Origin: Phytoseiulus persimilis
Lineage: Eukaryota > Arthropoda > Arachnida > Mesostigmata > Phytoseiidae
Direction: 5' to 3'
Assembly (NCBI GenBank): GCA_037576195.1
Contig: CM075104.1
Span: forward strand, 26,676,211 to 26,740,210
Length of the DNA stretch: 64,000 nt
Shown: positions 35,717 to 51,727 of the stretch, piece by piece
How the letters are laid out: the number at the start of each line of letters is the position of its first letter
How positions within the stretch are numbered: the stretch's first letter is position 1
Translations under genes and position numbers: made by a program
Notes under the pieces: model-generated
Told to the model about the DNA's origin: nothing
What the model saw: only the letters and a program-made list of their open reading frames with translations
Databases searched by the model: none

Positions 35717-37546
35717 ATGGCGACCATCCTCGCGTGTATCCGCGCGTCCGCCTTCGCCTCACGGTAATTCCGTAATTTTCTCTCAGAATACTTGCTTTTT
35801 GTGAACTTCGTTGCGCTCATGGGAGCTCGGAACACTGAAGTCTAGATATTTACGTTCGACTTATGACTGTTGCAGGCCTTTGAGACCGTTAGGCAGTATT
35901 CGTTTCTACTGCGATAAGAATGACGACGATGAAGCCGACACTCCTCCAAAAGGGAATAAATTATCCCTGGATGAATTGTTACTACGTGCAAAGGTACTCA
36001 TGCTTAGTGAACCCCCGTAGTTTGTACCACACCGGTTCTAGATGTGCTTGCTGGGTTCCAGTCGGTTCCATTTTTTTTTCTGAAACAGTACATAGAAATC
36101 CTCAATGAGAAACATGGGTTAGAACGAATCGCTCATATCAATCTCATGAGTGGAACTTGTTTGAAGCTCTCACCCACATTAAATCTGGACTCCCCTAGAG
36201 AGGAGTCTAGCAGTGCCCGTTTATCTCAAAATTTCCTCGGACAACCATGGCTAACCTAGACTCGGATTTGACTTGTTTTCTGACTTCAACGTTCCACTGC
36301 TCTTGGTTCAGACGTGGGGTTGGAACTGTAGACTAATGGAGTCAGCGCTAGAGGCATGAGCAGCCCTGAACGGGATACCGGAGCCGCAATAAGAGACAGG
36401 AAGTACTGAATGCTGGATTCCAACGTTCTTTCCTCTCGTTCCAGATAGAGAAGCCGGCAAGCCCCATACAACTGAAATCCGTGAAACCTCCGAGAACCGC
36501 GCCTCCGAGGGTATTGTTTGTGGGTCGCATATTGAAACATGGTTCTACGTCTTGAATACATCGACTTACGAGGATTCGAAATTTTCAGAAGGAACCCGAT
36601 CTTGATCAGAGGACAGCGCGTGTGGCGGAAAAAGCTGCCGAAGAACTACCGGGTGATGCACAGCAGAATCTTGATGAGTTGCTGGGTCAACTCAGGGAGG
36701 TTTCGAGAGAATCACGGGAGAATCTTGAGTAAGCAGGGAAGGAGTCTCCAGATTATTGACATTCATCATCTCTTGATGGTAACTCCCATCTCATGTCAGC
36801 TCTACGTTTCAGAGACATCCTTGTTGGTATGAAGATCGATCGCTCGACGGGGGCGTCAACTTCGCCGTATCCACCTCGAAGTGCGTTGGATGTCGATGGA
36901 GCTGCGCAGAAGGCTCTCTACCTCGAAGTCGCTGACAGAAGGCAGAGACCCGCACCGAGACTGGATCGGCGAAGAGAACAGCGTTCGCACGATTTATTCT
37001 CGGAATCGCGACTGGGGTTATTTCAGAAGAGTTCGCCGGACTCCGGCACTGAGGTGGGATCTCGTCTCCCAGTTTGGGATCAGTTACACGAACGAGAGCT
37101 GAAACTGTTGGTGACAACGTCTCCCAGAAACGGGTTTGAAGAGATGATCAGATGGACAGAGGAGGGTAAACTGTGGCCGTTCCCGATTAACAACGAGCTT
37201 GGTGAGATAAGCAGCTGCCAGTCCAAATTTAAACCATGATAGATCGTGCGTCGAAGCGCATGCAGAGACTGACACACATACATCTACTCATTTCACTCGT
37301 GTTATACATTCAGGTATGATTGAAGAAGCAAATGTCGGGTTTGAAGATCATGTATTCCTGGACCATCTCATTGAAGATGACAACGCTTTCCCTGCCGGAC
37401 CCGTGAAACAATTCATGGAGTTGGTCTGCGTCGGACTTTCGAAGAACCCATACATAAGCGTGGAGCGCAAGCACAAGTGTATAGAATGGTACAGAGATTA
37501 CTTCACGTCGAAGAAAAAACTTATCGAGGCTTCTATAGAGATGTGA
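35717..37546 (+). CDS. MRPS31: Mitochondrial ribosomal protein mS31
   Basis: Component of the mitochondrial small ribosomal subunit. Exons 35717-35763, 35876-35993, 36589-36728, 36813-37201 and 37314-37546 sum to 927 nt (308 aa) with matching phases. The N-terminus (MATILACIRASAFASRPLRP) is basic and Ser/Ala-rich, fitting a mitochondrial targeting peptide. The C-terminal half carries the family signature: RNGFEEMIRWTEEGKLWPFP, INNELG, then GPVKQFMELVCVGLSKNPYI and IEWYRDYF. Human MRPS31 is longer (about 395 aa), the difference being in the poorly conserved N-terminal half. AATAAA is at 37598-37603. The gene lies tail to tail with ILF2, their stops about 315 bp apart. Confidence 0.93.
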
Positions 37547-37861
37547 GATGCTGGGCCTCAACTGGTGACGTCTGAGTGCGAAAACGTCTAGAGCAGGAAT
37601 AAAGAAAGCTCTTCCATAGTGTTTACAGTGGTCTTCTTTGCCCAGAATTACAAAATGAAAAATCTCGAAATTTTACAGCTTGCTCTCGATTGTTATTCAC
37701 ACAGAGCACTATACTTCAATAAATACAGAACCCCTCGAGGTTTGGAACTTGGTTGAGTTGATGATGCTCGCACTTGCACTCAGACTCTCGATCGAACTTC
37801 AGTTCGCAAATCCATTCGTCATTTGTCCCCAGTTCCATACGCTGACTCGAACGCTCCGTGC

Positions 37862-39681
<1,820 letters not shown>

Positions 39682-40199
39682 TCCTCTTGTCTGCAATAAA
39701 GGCGAGTTTCTTTGAACAACCGTTGAGTGAGCCCTAAACATCACCTGAAATTCAACTTCCAAGACTGGATCCGAGAGGGTTCGCTCATTCCATTGAAATT
39801 CGGGCACCCTGATTGAGCGAACAAGCGCCCCATGAGCCGCAAATGCCGGTAGTGCTTGTTCAATGTTCTTATTTTCCACAAAGTCCCATCCCGGGAGGTA
39901 GTGCAGCCTCAGCCATAGCTTCAGGAGGAAGTGAATCTCCAGGTTCTCGACTCTGAGAGCTTGCTCGGTGACACAATCATCTGCAGAACGTTCGCACTTC
40001 GAGTCGATTAGTCGCATCTTCCATAAGTCACAGCTCATACCTTCGATGCACTTCTCTGGCTTGCAACTGTTATGTAAGCCTCTGTTACGGCGAGAGGAGC
40101 TTCTAGTGAAGAGCACGAGTCGCGCGGTTAAGGATCTTCAGCTTCGAATACGAGGAGTGTGTCCAATAAGTTGAAAAGCAGCTGCTTGGACAGTGGTGG

Positions 40200-40850
40200 T
40201 TCTCATAGACGCCGAAACACAACACCAGCTATCTCTCCCCCCTTTAACTTCAACCTCATCATCATTGTCCCATAATAACAAAAACATTCAGGGCTGATGA
40301 CGATGATCTTTCGCTAGGCAAGCAGCAGAGGACTCATATCGAGCCAATTGAGCGCAGCTACCCTGGGCGCAAACAAGTACAGTGCCAGATGAAATAATCC
40401 TAATCGACCGAATCCCATGCAACCACTGGATCAGGATAATTCTCCTTCGACGAACCTTGAGATCAACTTGAACAGATAAATTCGTCCCGCGAGCTGTACA
40501 GACGACAGCGAATCGTGCCAAAGTGCCAACACATCGTTTGTTTATCATCAAGTACTGAGAAGTCTTGGACGTAGCCGACGACATCGAGGAGCAAATACTG
40601 GGGACGGTCTGATTTGGCCAGATTGTTCTTCATTTCAGTCTCCTGGTCAACGACAGTATTTTGCTTATTGGGGAAATCCAGAGTTCAGCGGCGATTCGGC
40701 ACTGCTGGGTGAAATTCTCAACCAAGTGCCGTGGAAGGTAAAGTACCGTTTGTGAATTCTCAGGAAATGGCGCCTTCTCTCCAAACTGGTTCGCTGACAT
40801 TTGGAATCGGCGTGATAATTTACTTTTCGACGCTCGTGATCCTGAAAAAA
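40200..40850 (-). CDS. Possible small unidentified gene or ILF2 5' exons
   Basis: On the minus strand a frame opens near 40685 and reads MKNNLAKSDRPQYLLLDVV then GYVQDFSVLDDKQTMCWHFG, with an acceptor (CGTTGACCAG) just upstream. A second block with a good start context (ATGTCAGCGAACCAGTTTGG) lies near 40800. The composition looks protein-like and faintly recalls OB-fold proteins, but I do not recognise it. The opposite strand of the same interval is also open (YFAYWGNPEFSGDSALLGE with donor GTAAAG), so one strand is probably a shadow. It sits between the divergent ILF2 and MBT genes. Confidence 0.3.
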
Positions 40851-41026
40851 CCTCCTAAAGCCTGCCCATAGCCAGCTGTCATCTTGGCGGAGATCCGAGC
40901 GGAGTGGGGTCGTGAGCATGTTCGATGTGTATGCACGGATAATCACAAAAAGGAGTACTCATTGACTGTTCCGAGAAATTCGAATTCCTCACTCATGTCG
41001 CTAAGTTGCGTTCTTTCAAGCTACAG

Positions 41027-43659
<2,633 letters not shown>

Positions 43660-44850
43660 AAATGAGACGTTCAGTCGGCCAGACTGACCGCCCCGATCGG
43701 TTGAAACAGACGGCGGAGAGCAACTGGAAACTTCTGAGAGGTGGAAATTTTGTGTTGAGTCGATTTGTTCCCAAAAGCCTCATGTCCATAGCTTCGCCCC
43801 AGCTCCGGGAGTGAGAGATTACTGTATTTCTGGTAGCGGTTCTCTCAATATGCGGAGTCGTTGGGGACGACTCGATGCTGGTAATCACCCTCAAGCTCAT
43901 CGAATGAGAGGCCATAGCTGTATTTTTTTGATCATCCAGAAGTTATCCCAAGCATATCATCGAGTCATTTATTCCACTGGAGCGAGAGAAACCACGGAGC
44001 CTCGGCTTAGCAGAGATACAACTGTAATTATGTAAAACGCATGGTAGACAGCATCCGCGACGTAGCAATTCAAAAATTCTATGAAATGTTGATTGAAGAG
44101 ACTCTGTTGAACTCGTGACTCCCGTGGTCACTAGATGATCACCATTCTTCGAATCATTCTGAACACTCATCATCTTATCCCGCCCCTGTGGCAACGAAAA
44201 ACAATGTGGCAATTACGCGATGTCATAGGAATACGCACGCTTTCAAACGCTACCCCGGCCATCTTGTACTTATACTCATACACTAAACCGATCAACCACA
44301 GCAAGCTAATGACATCTTTATTCCCATGCATCAAACGAAGCGAATGGAAACTCATATCGACTCTCGCGTCATCGCAATCATCTCAATATGTATTTTTTGG
44401 GTTACTTTTTCTTTGTAGATTCATTGGGCATTGAGTGAATCCAAACAAGTGTGACTGCGAGCGTAGGAGTGTGTGTATGAAAAAGGTGAGAAATCCCAAA
44501 ACTTCATAGGCAATGTAGCCTGTAAAGGAGTATTAAATAAATAACGAATTTACAACTATCGGACTCCTTTATTGACTTTGCCTGGAAAAGTATTCGATCT
44601 GTGGTCAAACCGTCGAATGAGCGTCCTCTCTCCGCACGTGGAAATTTCAATGAGCGAACTCGAAGTCTAAATACGAACCTGACTTCAGTGCGGAGCGCAG
44701 ATGTCGATACAATATCCGGTCAGTCAACTGAACGTTTGTTTACATTCCAAGAGCAGCTTCTTCAGTTTAGGTTTATCTCCTTTGCTCTGCTGATTTATGA
44801 AGCCATTTATCTGGAAGTCGAAAGCTATCAGGCTCCTCGAATGCTTCATC
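43660..44850 (+). other. 3' UTR and intergenic DNA after the MBT gene
   Basis: No coding signal. Candidate polyadenylation signal AATAAA at 44536-44541, about 880 nt after the stop codon. The rest is featureless by eye. Confidence 0.5.
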
Positions 44851-44877
44851 GGAAAGCTACTGCTCGTAGCATTGTTT

Positions 44878-45330
44878 CTGAGCGAATACTTCCGAAGAGT
44901 CCTTGAGATCACTTGCTATTGCCACTCCTGTTGTGGGAGCGTTTGCGCACAGTTTCAGGATTGCTTCCTCTGGCGTGCGTCCTTTGAAAAGCTCCTTCGT
45001 CTTCTCCCATTTTTGCTTGGTCTGCGTGAAGAACAAATGTTAGTTCCATGAAGTCGAGCGAAGATCGGACTCCTCGGCTCACGGCGTGCGGCAGATGGGT
45101 GCAAGCTCTCTGCACGTTCCCTGTGCTCCAGACAGGGAAATTACGCAGGGCTGAGTGAATTCGGAATCTTCACATGGCGATAGATGCACGACTCCTTGAT
45201 CCAGTAGCTGACCAGGATTTTTCCTGTGGAGGGAGGAAGGGGGCTTCTCCGCCGCCCACCGTGCACGCGTTCTATAACATCCTGAAGAAGCCTTTCCTTC
45301 ACTTCCTCCCAAACCGTTCATAGTGAATCT
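44878..45330 (-). CDS. Unidentified minus-strand candidate gene
   Basis: The clearest exon reads TKQKWEKTKELFKGRTPEEA then ILKLCANAPTTGVAIASDLK and ends CYEQ-stop, preceded by a strong acceptor (TGTTCTTCACGCAG). A short exon upstream (AACGTGCAGAGAG region, donor GTGAGC) joins it in frame as NVQRACTHLPHA. Further right, VWEEVKERLLQDVIER looks helical and coding, but its junction could not be settled because the best donor-acceptor pair would make a very short intron (36-45 nt). I do not recognise the protein. Confidence 0.45.
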
Positions 45331-45371
45331 ATAGAATCTATCCGTTCATGGAGTCCTAGGAGAACGGTAGG

Positions 45372-46181
45372 ATGGCCCAGTCAAGAACAACAACGGAAGG
45401 ACTTGCGTTCGACTCTAAAATTCAGAAGCTAGCATTAGGATCGATGGTTTCCATTGACGCCGCTCCTACTCCAAGTCCGGTACGCCCTGCAGCGGGCTCC
45501 GGCGCTCGCGGAAGCAGATTTCTTTCCCGAAACAAACATAGGGATCGCGTTTCCCAGCCTGAGAGGACAACAAACATCCGATGTTCCAAGTTCCGAACCG
45601 AGTTCGGCAGAAAACGCCATGAACGTGGGTATTTTTCCTTCAGGCTCCCACCAAGACTAAGTCTCCGGAATTGACTTATAAGCGATCGCCAGAAATGAGC
45701 GGAGTGGGAGAGGAGTTCCGGAGAGCGCCCCGGAGAACGAAAAAACTAGCCGGCAACGGCCCGTCGTTAACGCGACGTCGCTCTCTGCGCCGGCGGGTTC
45801 TCTGAGCTTGCCTCGACGCGGTGGGAGCGACGTGGAATATCTTCAGCAAGCACGTGTCGAACAAGAACAAGCCTGGAGAGATTTGGAGACACTGGTGAAA
45901 GTGATCGAGTGGGGTTTGGACAGTTGCTTACGGTTCGCATAGGTCCGCCGCCGTCATCTACCTTTCTCATACCCGCCATCGACGACAAAGTCATCTACCG
46001 CTCATCCGGAGGCAGCACGGATTCAGATGGAGCCATAATCGACGCTTGGAGGTCAGAAGCAGGAGCAGCAGGCGGAACCTTGGTTTTTCCTGCCGAGTCA
46101 CATCAAGGATGCTCTTCTGTTAGCTCGTCCGAAACTCCTACTATCCGAATCTCGTTGCTCATTCCTGAGAGCGGCCTTTAA
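45372..46181 (+). CDS. Unidentified plus-strand multi-exon candidate
   Basis: Possible start at 45372 (MAQSRTTTEGLAFDSKIQKL), donor GTACGC after SIDAAPTPSP. Next comes a stretch reading ALAEADFFPETNIGIAF and SSEPSSAENAMN with donor GTGGGT, then APTKTKSPELTYKRSPE after acceptor TTCAG. A later frame reads DVEYLQQARVEQEQAWRDLE, which looks like a coiled coil. Further right IPAIDDKVIYRSSGGSTDSD is open to 46181. The pieces are Ser/Pro-rich and weakly conserved-looking, and one junction near 45.7 kb appears to need a frame change. No family is recognised. Confidence 0.35.
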
Positions 46182-46209
46182 TTCATTCCCGATTCTCATG
46201 TCGCATTGC

Positions 46210-46669
46210 CTAGAGCTCGGAACGGGGCATCGCCCAGAGTTGATAGCGGAGTAGTTCGTCGAATGCATGTGTATTCGAATAGCCAGTCTTCAAATGCTTG
46301 ACTTCGAGGCAAATCCGGTAACTTTTGGTTTCTCGTGGGCAGAGAGCGTTATGCGGCTGTGCGGACACCGGCTCGGTCAAACTCACCGAATCAGGAGCCG
46401 AATCGATGGCGCAACTCAAGAAGCCCGTCAACTCGGATGGACCAAACGCTGATGTTCGATGCATGGAAGAGAATTAGCTTTCAGGCAGAACTCCGGCGAT
46501 CATTCACTCACTTAGCTTCTTTGTATTGCGCTCTTCCCCGAGAGATTATCTGTGAATGAAGGAACTTACCGCATATGTCTATCCGAACCTGCTGCTGCAA
46601 CGTTGGAAAGGCGAACGAAATCATCAATAACAGCCACAGAAGCATTTTCACATTCGAACCGTCCTCCAT
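46210..46669 (-). CDS. Putative small secreted protein, 112 aa
   Basis: Two exons on the minus strand, 46669-46570 and 46448-46210, joined by donor GTAAGT and acceptor CATCAG. They sum to 339 nt, exactly 112 codons plus stop. The N-terminus MEDGSNVKMLLWLLLMISFA then FPTLQQQ looks like a signal peptide with a hydrophobic core at about residues 9-20. The mature part, starting VRIDICAFGPS, has four cysteines (in DIC, LSC, ALC and RIC contexts), suggesting two disulfides. The second Met (residue 9) is an alternative start. I do not recognise a family. An acceptor just upstream (CCACCTCAG) means further 5' exons are possible. Confidence 0.5.
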
Positions 46670-46743
46670 CTCAGGCCATGGCTCTTCATTGGTAGACGAT
46701 GCTATTCCTTGTCTGAGGTGGCGGAAGCGATTGAGGTAAGATA

Positions 46744-47166
46744 TCACGCATATGATTCGAACCAATAGAAATTCTCGTTTGAGCTCACTCGTGAGCTCAG
46801 CACGACACATTTATGTAAATTCCAAGAAACTTGTGCATCGTTCTCGATTGCCAACCCAACGATACGTCTCTCCGCGACCCTAATGACCCGGAATTGACAG
46901 CAGCTGTCAACGCGGGACAGCTCAATCGCACACTCAACCGTGGTTTCGGAACGAGGCTCAATGAAGATTAATTGGAACGTGTAATCCCAAGCTCGGAAGT
47001 CGACTTCACGCTCAATCGACTCGAATGGAGTCGTATTTCCCTCTCTGAACACAACAAGTTGTTGGGAACGCAGCAAGAGGAGATCCGCTGAGCGTGCACG
47101 AGCCAGACTTGAAGATTGATTTATGAATACACGAATCAGATCCAGTAAACCATGAACCTTCCTCAC
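46744..47166 (-). CDS. Unidentified open stretch upstream of the secreted-protein candidate
   Basis: A long minus-strand frame with alternating hydrophobic character (REVDFRAWDYTFQLIFIE, CAIELSRVDSCCQFRVIRVA). A possible donor CACGA|GTGAGC lies near its 3' end, but joining it to the next exon gives an early stop. It could be an exon of an unrecognised gene or a chance frame. Other frames are also partly open. Confidence 0.3.
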   Translation of the reverse strand: MRKVHGLLDLIRVFINQSSSLARARSADLLLLRSQQLVVFREGNTTPFESIEREVDFRAWDYTFQLIFIEPRSETTVECAIELSRVDSCCQFRVIRVAERRIVGLAIENDAQVSWNLHKCVVLSSRVSSNENFYWFESYA

Positions 47167-47480
47167 AGGGACCGAGGAACTTCACCGCTGTTGAGGCCCA
47201 CTCTCGCCCTCTGTGGTCCCCTTCTCGAGTTCCATTCCTCTTCCAATAAAACAGGTACGACTTCTCCACGATCTCGAAGTGACAGGAAAGCCCCCGTGAC
47301 TCGACGACCAGAAGTCGCTGGGATCGAGAACGTCACAGCCATTTCTTCGGAAGAAACTGCTCGCCTGCCCTACTCAAAACTCGTGAATACATCAGAACAA
47401 GAGTATTTTTATTCGCGGATCGGTTTGTACAATAGGAACGCCATCTACACATTATTCTCAGGACCAGGGATTAAGAGAGC

Positions 47481-48804
47481 TCAATTATCATCCCCCGTCG
47501 GCAGCCAAAACGCCATGTTGGTGCAGGAGGAGGCTAGCATCATGTACTTGGGATTGAACTGTACACAGCTCACAGGCCCGGTGTGCTCGGCTTTCAGCAC
47601 CGCGAGTTTGTTGCCGGTATCAGCATTCCAAGCGTGAACGCACCCGTCGCTTGAGCCAGAAAAAACGAATTGGGAGTCTGGGCTGAAGGACGCCTCGAGG
47701 GGTACCCGACGAGCGTTCGCATAACCTGCAGTCGAACGAGATCATTGTTATTGATACGAATTTCCTCTCTTCATAAGTGTTTCGAATATGTTCATCGAGT
47801 TTGCTTGAGCTAGACCCCGCTCACCTGAAAACTCGTGGAGGAGGTTTCCGTTAAACGCATCGATAAGATGGATATTTGTTCCGTTTGTGGAGATCAGCAT
47901 AGTCTTTCCATCCGGAGAGAACTTCAACCCTGTCCAATCGCAATCCTTGTCCTGGGTCAGTTTGAAAGTGTTGAATGGACCTTTATCGAACGTTCTGAGG
48001 TCGTACAACTTGATGGACTCCGAGTTGAGGCCGACAGCAAAAATCAAACCTTCCGGATCGAAGTTTCCGACGGGTCGACCTAGAATGCGGATCTTGTTTT
48101 GGAAATCGATTCCGTGGGACCATTCGTGGGAGAATGGATCATAAGAGAATTCACCTGCCAAAAGCTTACCGTTCAATTGCATGAACCCCTGACAGTTTGG
48201 TGAGCGCAAATCCCAAAGACGCAGGGTTTTGTCCAACGATCCAGAAAGAAACATATCATCCACTGGAGACGTGCAGAGAGTTACAACTTTCTTGTTGTGC
48301 GCGGGGAAGTATCGGATGTATTTGTTATCGTGGAGCGAGAGATATCTGTCGAGGGCAGAACATATCGAATCAGATCACTCAGATTTTCGATCGACGGAAC
48401 ATCTTCCCCCTGTGAGGGTCTCAAATGCAAGTCGGGTCGGAGTCCCATACCTTATTGTATCGTCAATCTTGGTTGAACTGTGTATAGCTGTATTAGGAGC
48501 GTGAGTGAAGTGAATGAGATCGACTCCATATTTTTTCGAATTCAGAGTCCTCTTCTGAATGCCTGAAAGCGAAGCATTTGGCGATTACCTCAACAATTTC
48601 GGAGGACCAGTGTTCAAGATCGTTGCCCAAAAAGCCACATTAGTCACCCTTGGAGCAGTCGTATATGATGATTGAGTCGTCGTCGCTCGACGAAATGAGT
48701 GTCATTCCATCGGATGAGAAATCGATGCAGTTTATCCTATCGGTATTTTCGCGGAAAACCTTCGCGACGCGGAATGACTTCACAACGGGCTCTATGAGCT
48801 TCAT
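47481..48804 (-). CDS. WDR82: WD repeat-containing protein 82
   Basis: WD40 propeller that links SET1/COMPASS H3K4 methyltransferase to RNA polymerase II and also joins the PNUTS-PP1 complex. Exons 48804-48648, 48562-48451, 48345-48170, 48079-47825, 47725-47481 total 945 nt, giving 314 aa (human 313). Start [20 protein letters not shown] and blocks [72 protein letters not shown] and the end [12 protein letters not shown] match human WDR82 throughout. The 90-bp intron 3 is open in frame, but comparison with human ([13 protein letters not shown] against LQG-KPVCSFDPEG) shows it is removed. Two further in-frame Met codons lie just upstream of 48804; the start chosen matches the human N-terminus. 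Confidence 0.96.
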
Positions 48805-51000
48805 CTTTTGTTCCAGCATGATCAAATCTGTGGAGGAGACTCGTTAATGTTTCCTGTAGTTCTCAGCTCGAACAAGTTTGGCGATTCGAAGAGCTGGAGA
48901 GCACTCCTGGAGGAGTCGAGACAGAATCCTTAGCCGGTGACACTCGGGATAGGACACTGCCGTATGAGGACACTGACTCGGTGTATCAAATTTGTAGCTC
49001 AGGGATTGGGGCAACGACAGAGATTCTGGATTAGCTTTTGCGCCCTGCCCGCCGAAAGTCACAGAGCTCCTCTGTGTTTAGCCCCGTGTAGTCCCCGTTT
49101 TCACGAGAGGAGTGACTCTTCCGAGGTGCTTGCGGAACACACTAGCTGATAACCCCCTCACCAAAGAGCGTTCTTCCTATTTCATTCGGTGCGAACGCCT
49201 AGTGCCGGTGGGATCGGCGGTTCACCGTAAGTTTGTATCAGGTCTCTTCCCTCGCAAACCGGTGTTCTCAGCCGATTGTTATGAAAACAGAGTCTGAGCG
49301 CTACGGCCATTTTGGTTTCCAAAGCGAGAGCAGCACGATGGTAGCGCCAACCCTTCGGAGCGCGGTATTTTCAGCAGGTCGGGACATAGATTTTTTCGGT
49401 ACGCGAGTAGTCCTGAGTATGCGTTTCTTTAGAGCGCACTGAGGACAATGACCGGAAATCAATTCACATGCCAAGCAGGGGGATATTTGAGACCAGATAA
49501 CTCGACCCGTTACAGGGATGACGATGATCTCTAATGGAAAGACTCACAACATGCGAGATGCGAAATTTTTCTTCTTCACTCGTTGGACCTGTTTGCATTG
49601 GCATAGCCGGTATTTTTCCTTGGGAGGGGGGGGGGGGGGGGCTTGAATGTTGGTTTGATAGTAATCGGTAGCCAGACGGCACTAAGAGGAGGCCATATGT
49701 GTGTCAAGTGCGAGCGGCTGAGGTTCGGTTTGATCCCATAGCCCCGCTGCCTGTCACACGAACGCATTGGAGCAAGCTGAGGCAACGATGTAACGACAAT
49801 GACACTCGCGGATCCACTCGCCTTCCGAAAACTGCTGCTCCGTCGGCTGATTTTCTTTCCGTTCCCGTCTCCGGGGGTCTTCTATCGAAAAGGCTGAGCC
49901 CGTCGCGGGGGTGAGAGAGATTGAGTCCCCGTCGAATCCAAGAACAGCCGAGTTGGGTAAATCGCATCACCCAATAGACCTAAAATCGGACAATGGGTCA
50001 TCGTGATGTTTTCTGATTTTCAACCCGGATTTCATCTAGCTCCGATCATTTTCCCATTTATGACTGAACAGCGCATCAGGCATCAATTCATCAACAGAGT
50101 TTCTAATGACAACTGCAGCGTTACGGTCCTGGAGAAGCAGCTCGCTTCGCAGGAAAAACGAGATTTAAGCATAAATATTCACGTCCCTCTGTAGTGAAAA
50201 AGACGGCCTACTACAGGAAATGTCTCATGGCTGCGCTGGTCGCGGTGCTCCTCATTTCGTTCTAGGCCATTTCGCACCCTCTGGTCAGATCTGAGCGGCC
50301 AAGCTTTGGACTGTGAACGCCAGTATCGCTTGTCAGATGACAGCTGCGTGGTTCGTGAGAGTGCGGGGCCTTCTGAAGAGCGAATCGAATGGGAGCCGTA
50401 TCTATGATTGTGGTCGATGAGTGGAGTCGGCGGCAGAAGGTTTCGTGGTGGTCATACTCTATCCATGGCAATCTCGTGCCTGGGCAAAAGTTCCCTCGAG
50501 CGAGGCACAGCCGAGAACCTCCTCCTTGCTATACGAGACATTTCCGGCTTGACGACAGTTCTGCTCCCGCAATGGTGAACATGTGTGAGCCTGATGCCGG
50601 AAAAAGAGGAGCAAAAGCGGTCTACCGTCGAAAGAGTTATTCCCCTGGCATACAGTTGGCGGCCTTGGAGACGCTGAGCGGAGGAGAGCAGGATTAGAAG
50701 GGAAAGCATTCTCGAGCTCGGCCCTCGGGCTTTAGTCGTTTCGAAATCCACGCGGGCGATCTCACAAGAGATTACCAGAAAGAAGAGGGGATTTTCGGAG
50801 ATAGTTCCCCGAGTTCTGTCAAGCATGAGATTGAAAGAGCAGATGAGATCTGTGTCCCGGGAGTCGCGTCAAAGCGGCTCGGAGACTGATCAGTTCGAAC
50901 TCATGTGTCGAGAAACAATGTGAGTTTTCGCACAGAAGATTATCTCCGCGTGCGACAGGGCTTCGAGATCACGACTTGATCGGGGCAGGTCGAGAGCAGA
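48805..51000. other. Gene-poor DNA upstream of WDR82
   Basis: No recognisable exon on either strand. It contains the G homopolymer listed separately and otherwise only short overlapping frames. The WDR82 promoter should lie at the left edge. Confidence 0.5.
49626..49641. repeat. 16-nt G homopolymer
   Basis: Uninterrupted run of 16 G residues in noncoding DNA. Confidence 0.95.
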
Positions 51001-51184
51001 CATCATTCTCCTGAGTCCCGAATATGGAAATTGAATTTCCGGACAAGTTTCGTCAGGGAAGTGAATTTTCGCACGAGGGTGGCACGGAGATTCGTTGTTC
51101 GGATTCGGAGGTAATCCCGAATCGATAGGACTGTACTTTTGCGGATATACGCTGGTGATTCCGGGATCAAAACGGCCCTACAAC

Positions 51185-51700
51185 TGAGGTCGATGGAGGT
51201 TAATACGGGATAAATCTGACCAAACTCTTCGGGGCCCACGGAGGGAATCACGGAGTTGACCTTGATTCCGTGCTCCCTGTCTTCTGGTCTACGGAGTTCA
51301 TTCCGGGCTCGATCTCACCATACTCCTTAGGTTCCACGGTGGTCGTTCCGCGGTCGATTTGCTCATACTCTTCTGGGTCTATGGAAGTGATTCTTGGGTC
51401 GATCTGACCATTATTTTGGGGTCCGATAAGGTGTTCCGACGGCATGTCCTCGGGGAGAATTAGTTTTCCGAAGTCCGGTGAGTCCGTCCGGTAGTACTGT
51501 CAGACAGTATTATCAGATATTTGGTATAACAGTGCTCTCGAACACCCTTCGTGGACTCCGAAAAGTATGGTCGGGCCGACGCGGGGATAACTCCCGTAGA
51601 CTCCGAAAAGTGTGATCAGATCGAACCAGGAATCACCTCCGTAGAAGCCAGAGCGTATGGTCAGCTTGACAGCAGAATCACCTCCGTAAATTCTAACATG
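51185..51700. repeat. 45-bp minisatellite present in both orientations
   Basis: Plus-orientation units run from 51549 to about 51690 and translate as 15-residue units (VDSEKYGRADAGITP, VDSEKCDQIEPGITS, VEARAYGQLDSRITS). Between about 51185 and 51430 the same unit occurs reversed, reading on the minus strand as IDPEEYEQIDRGTTT and VEPKEYGEIEPGMNS. Roughly 100 bp separate the two arrays, and a perfect 7-bp palindrome TACTGTC-A-GACAGTA lies near the midpoint at 51495-51509. Units are diverged, and the two blocks together make a large imperfect inverted repeat. A coding origin of the repeat is possible because 45 is divisible by three, but no complete gene is seen. Confidence 0.7.
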
Positions 51701-51708
51701 AACAAATG

Positions 51709-51727
51709 CCCCCCCCCCCCCCCCCCC
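51709..51727. repeat. 19-nt C homopolymer
   Basis: Uninterrupted run of 19 C residues directly after the plus-orientation 45-bp minisatellite units. Confidence 0.95.

Noticed and set aside
46336-46365. 30-nt GTGAGT...CACAG segment in the secreted-protein second exon
   Set aside because: It has splice-like ends but is too short to be a normal intron and keeps frame, so it was left in the coding sequence.
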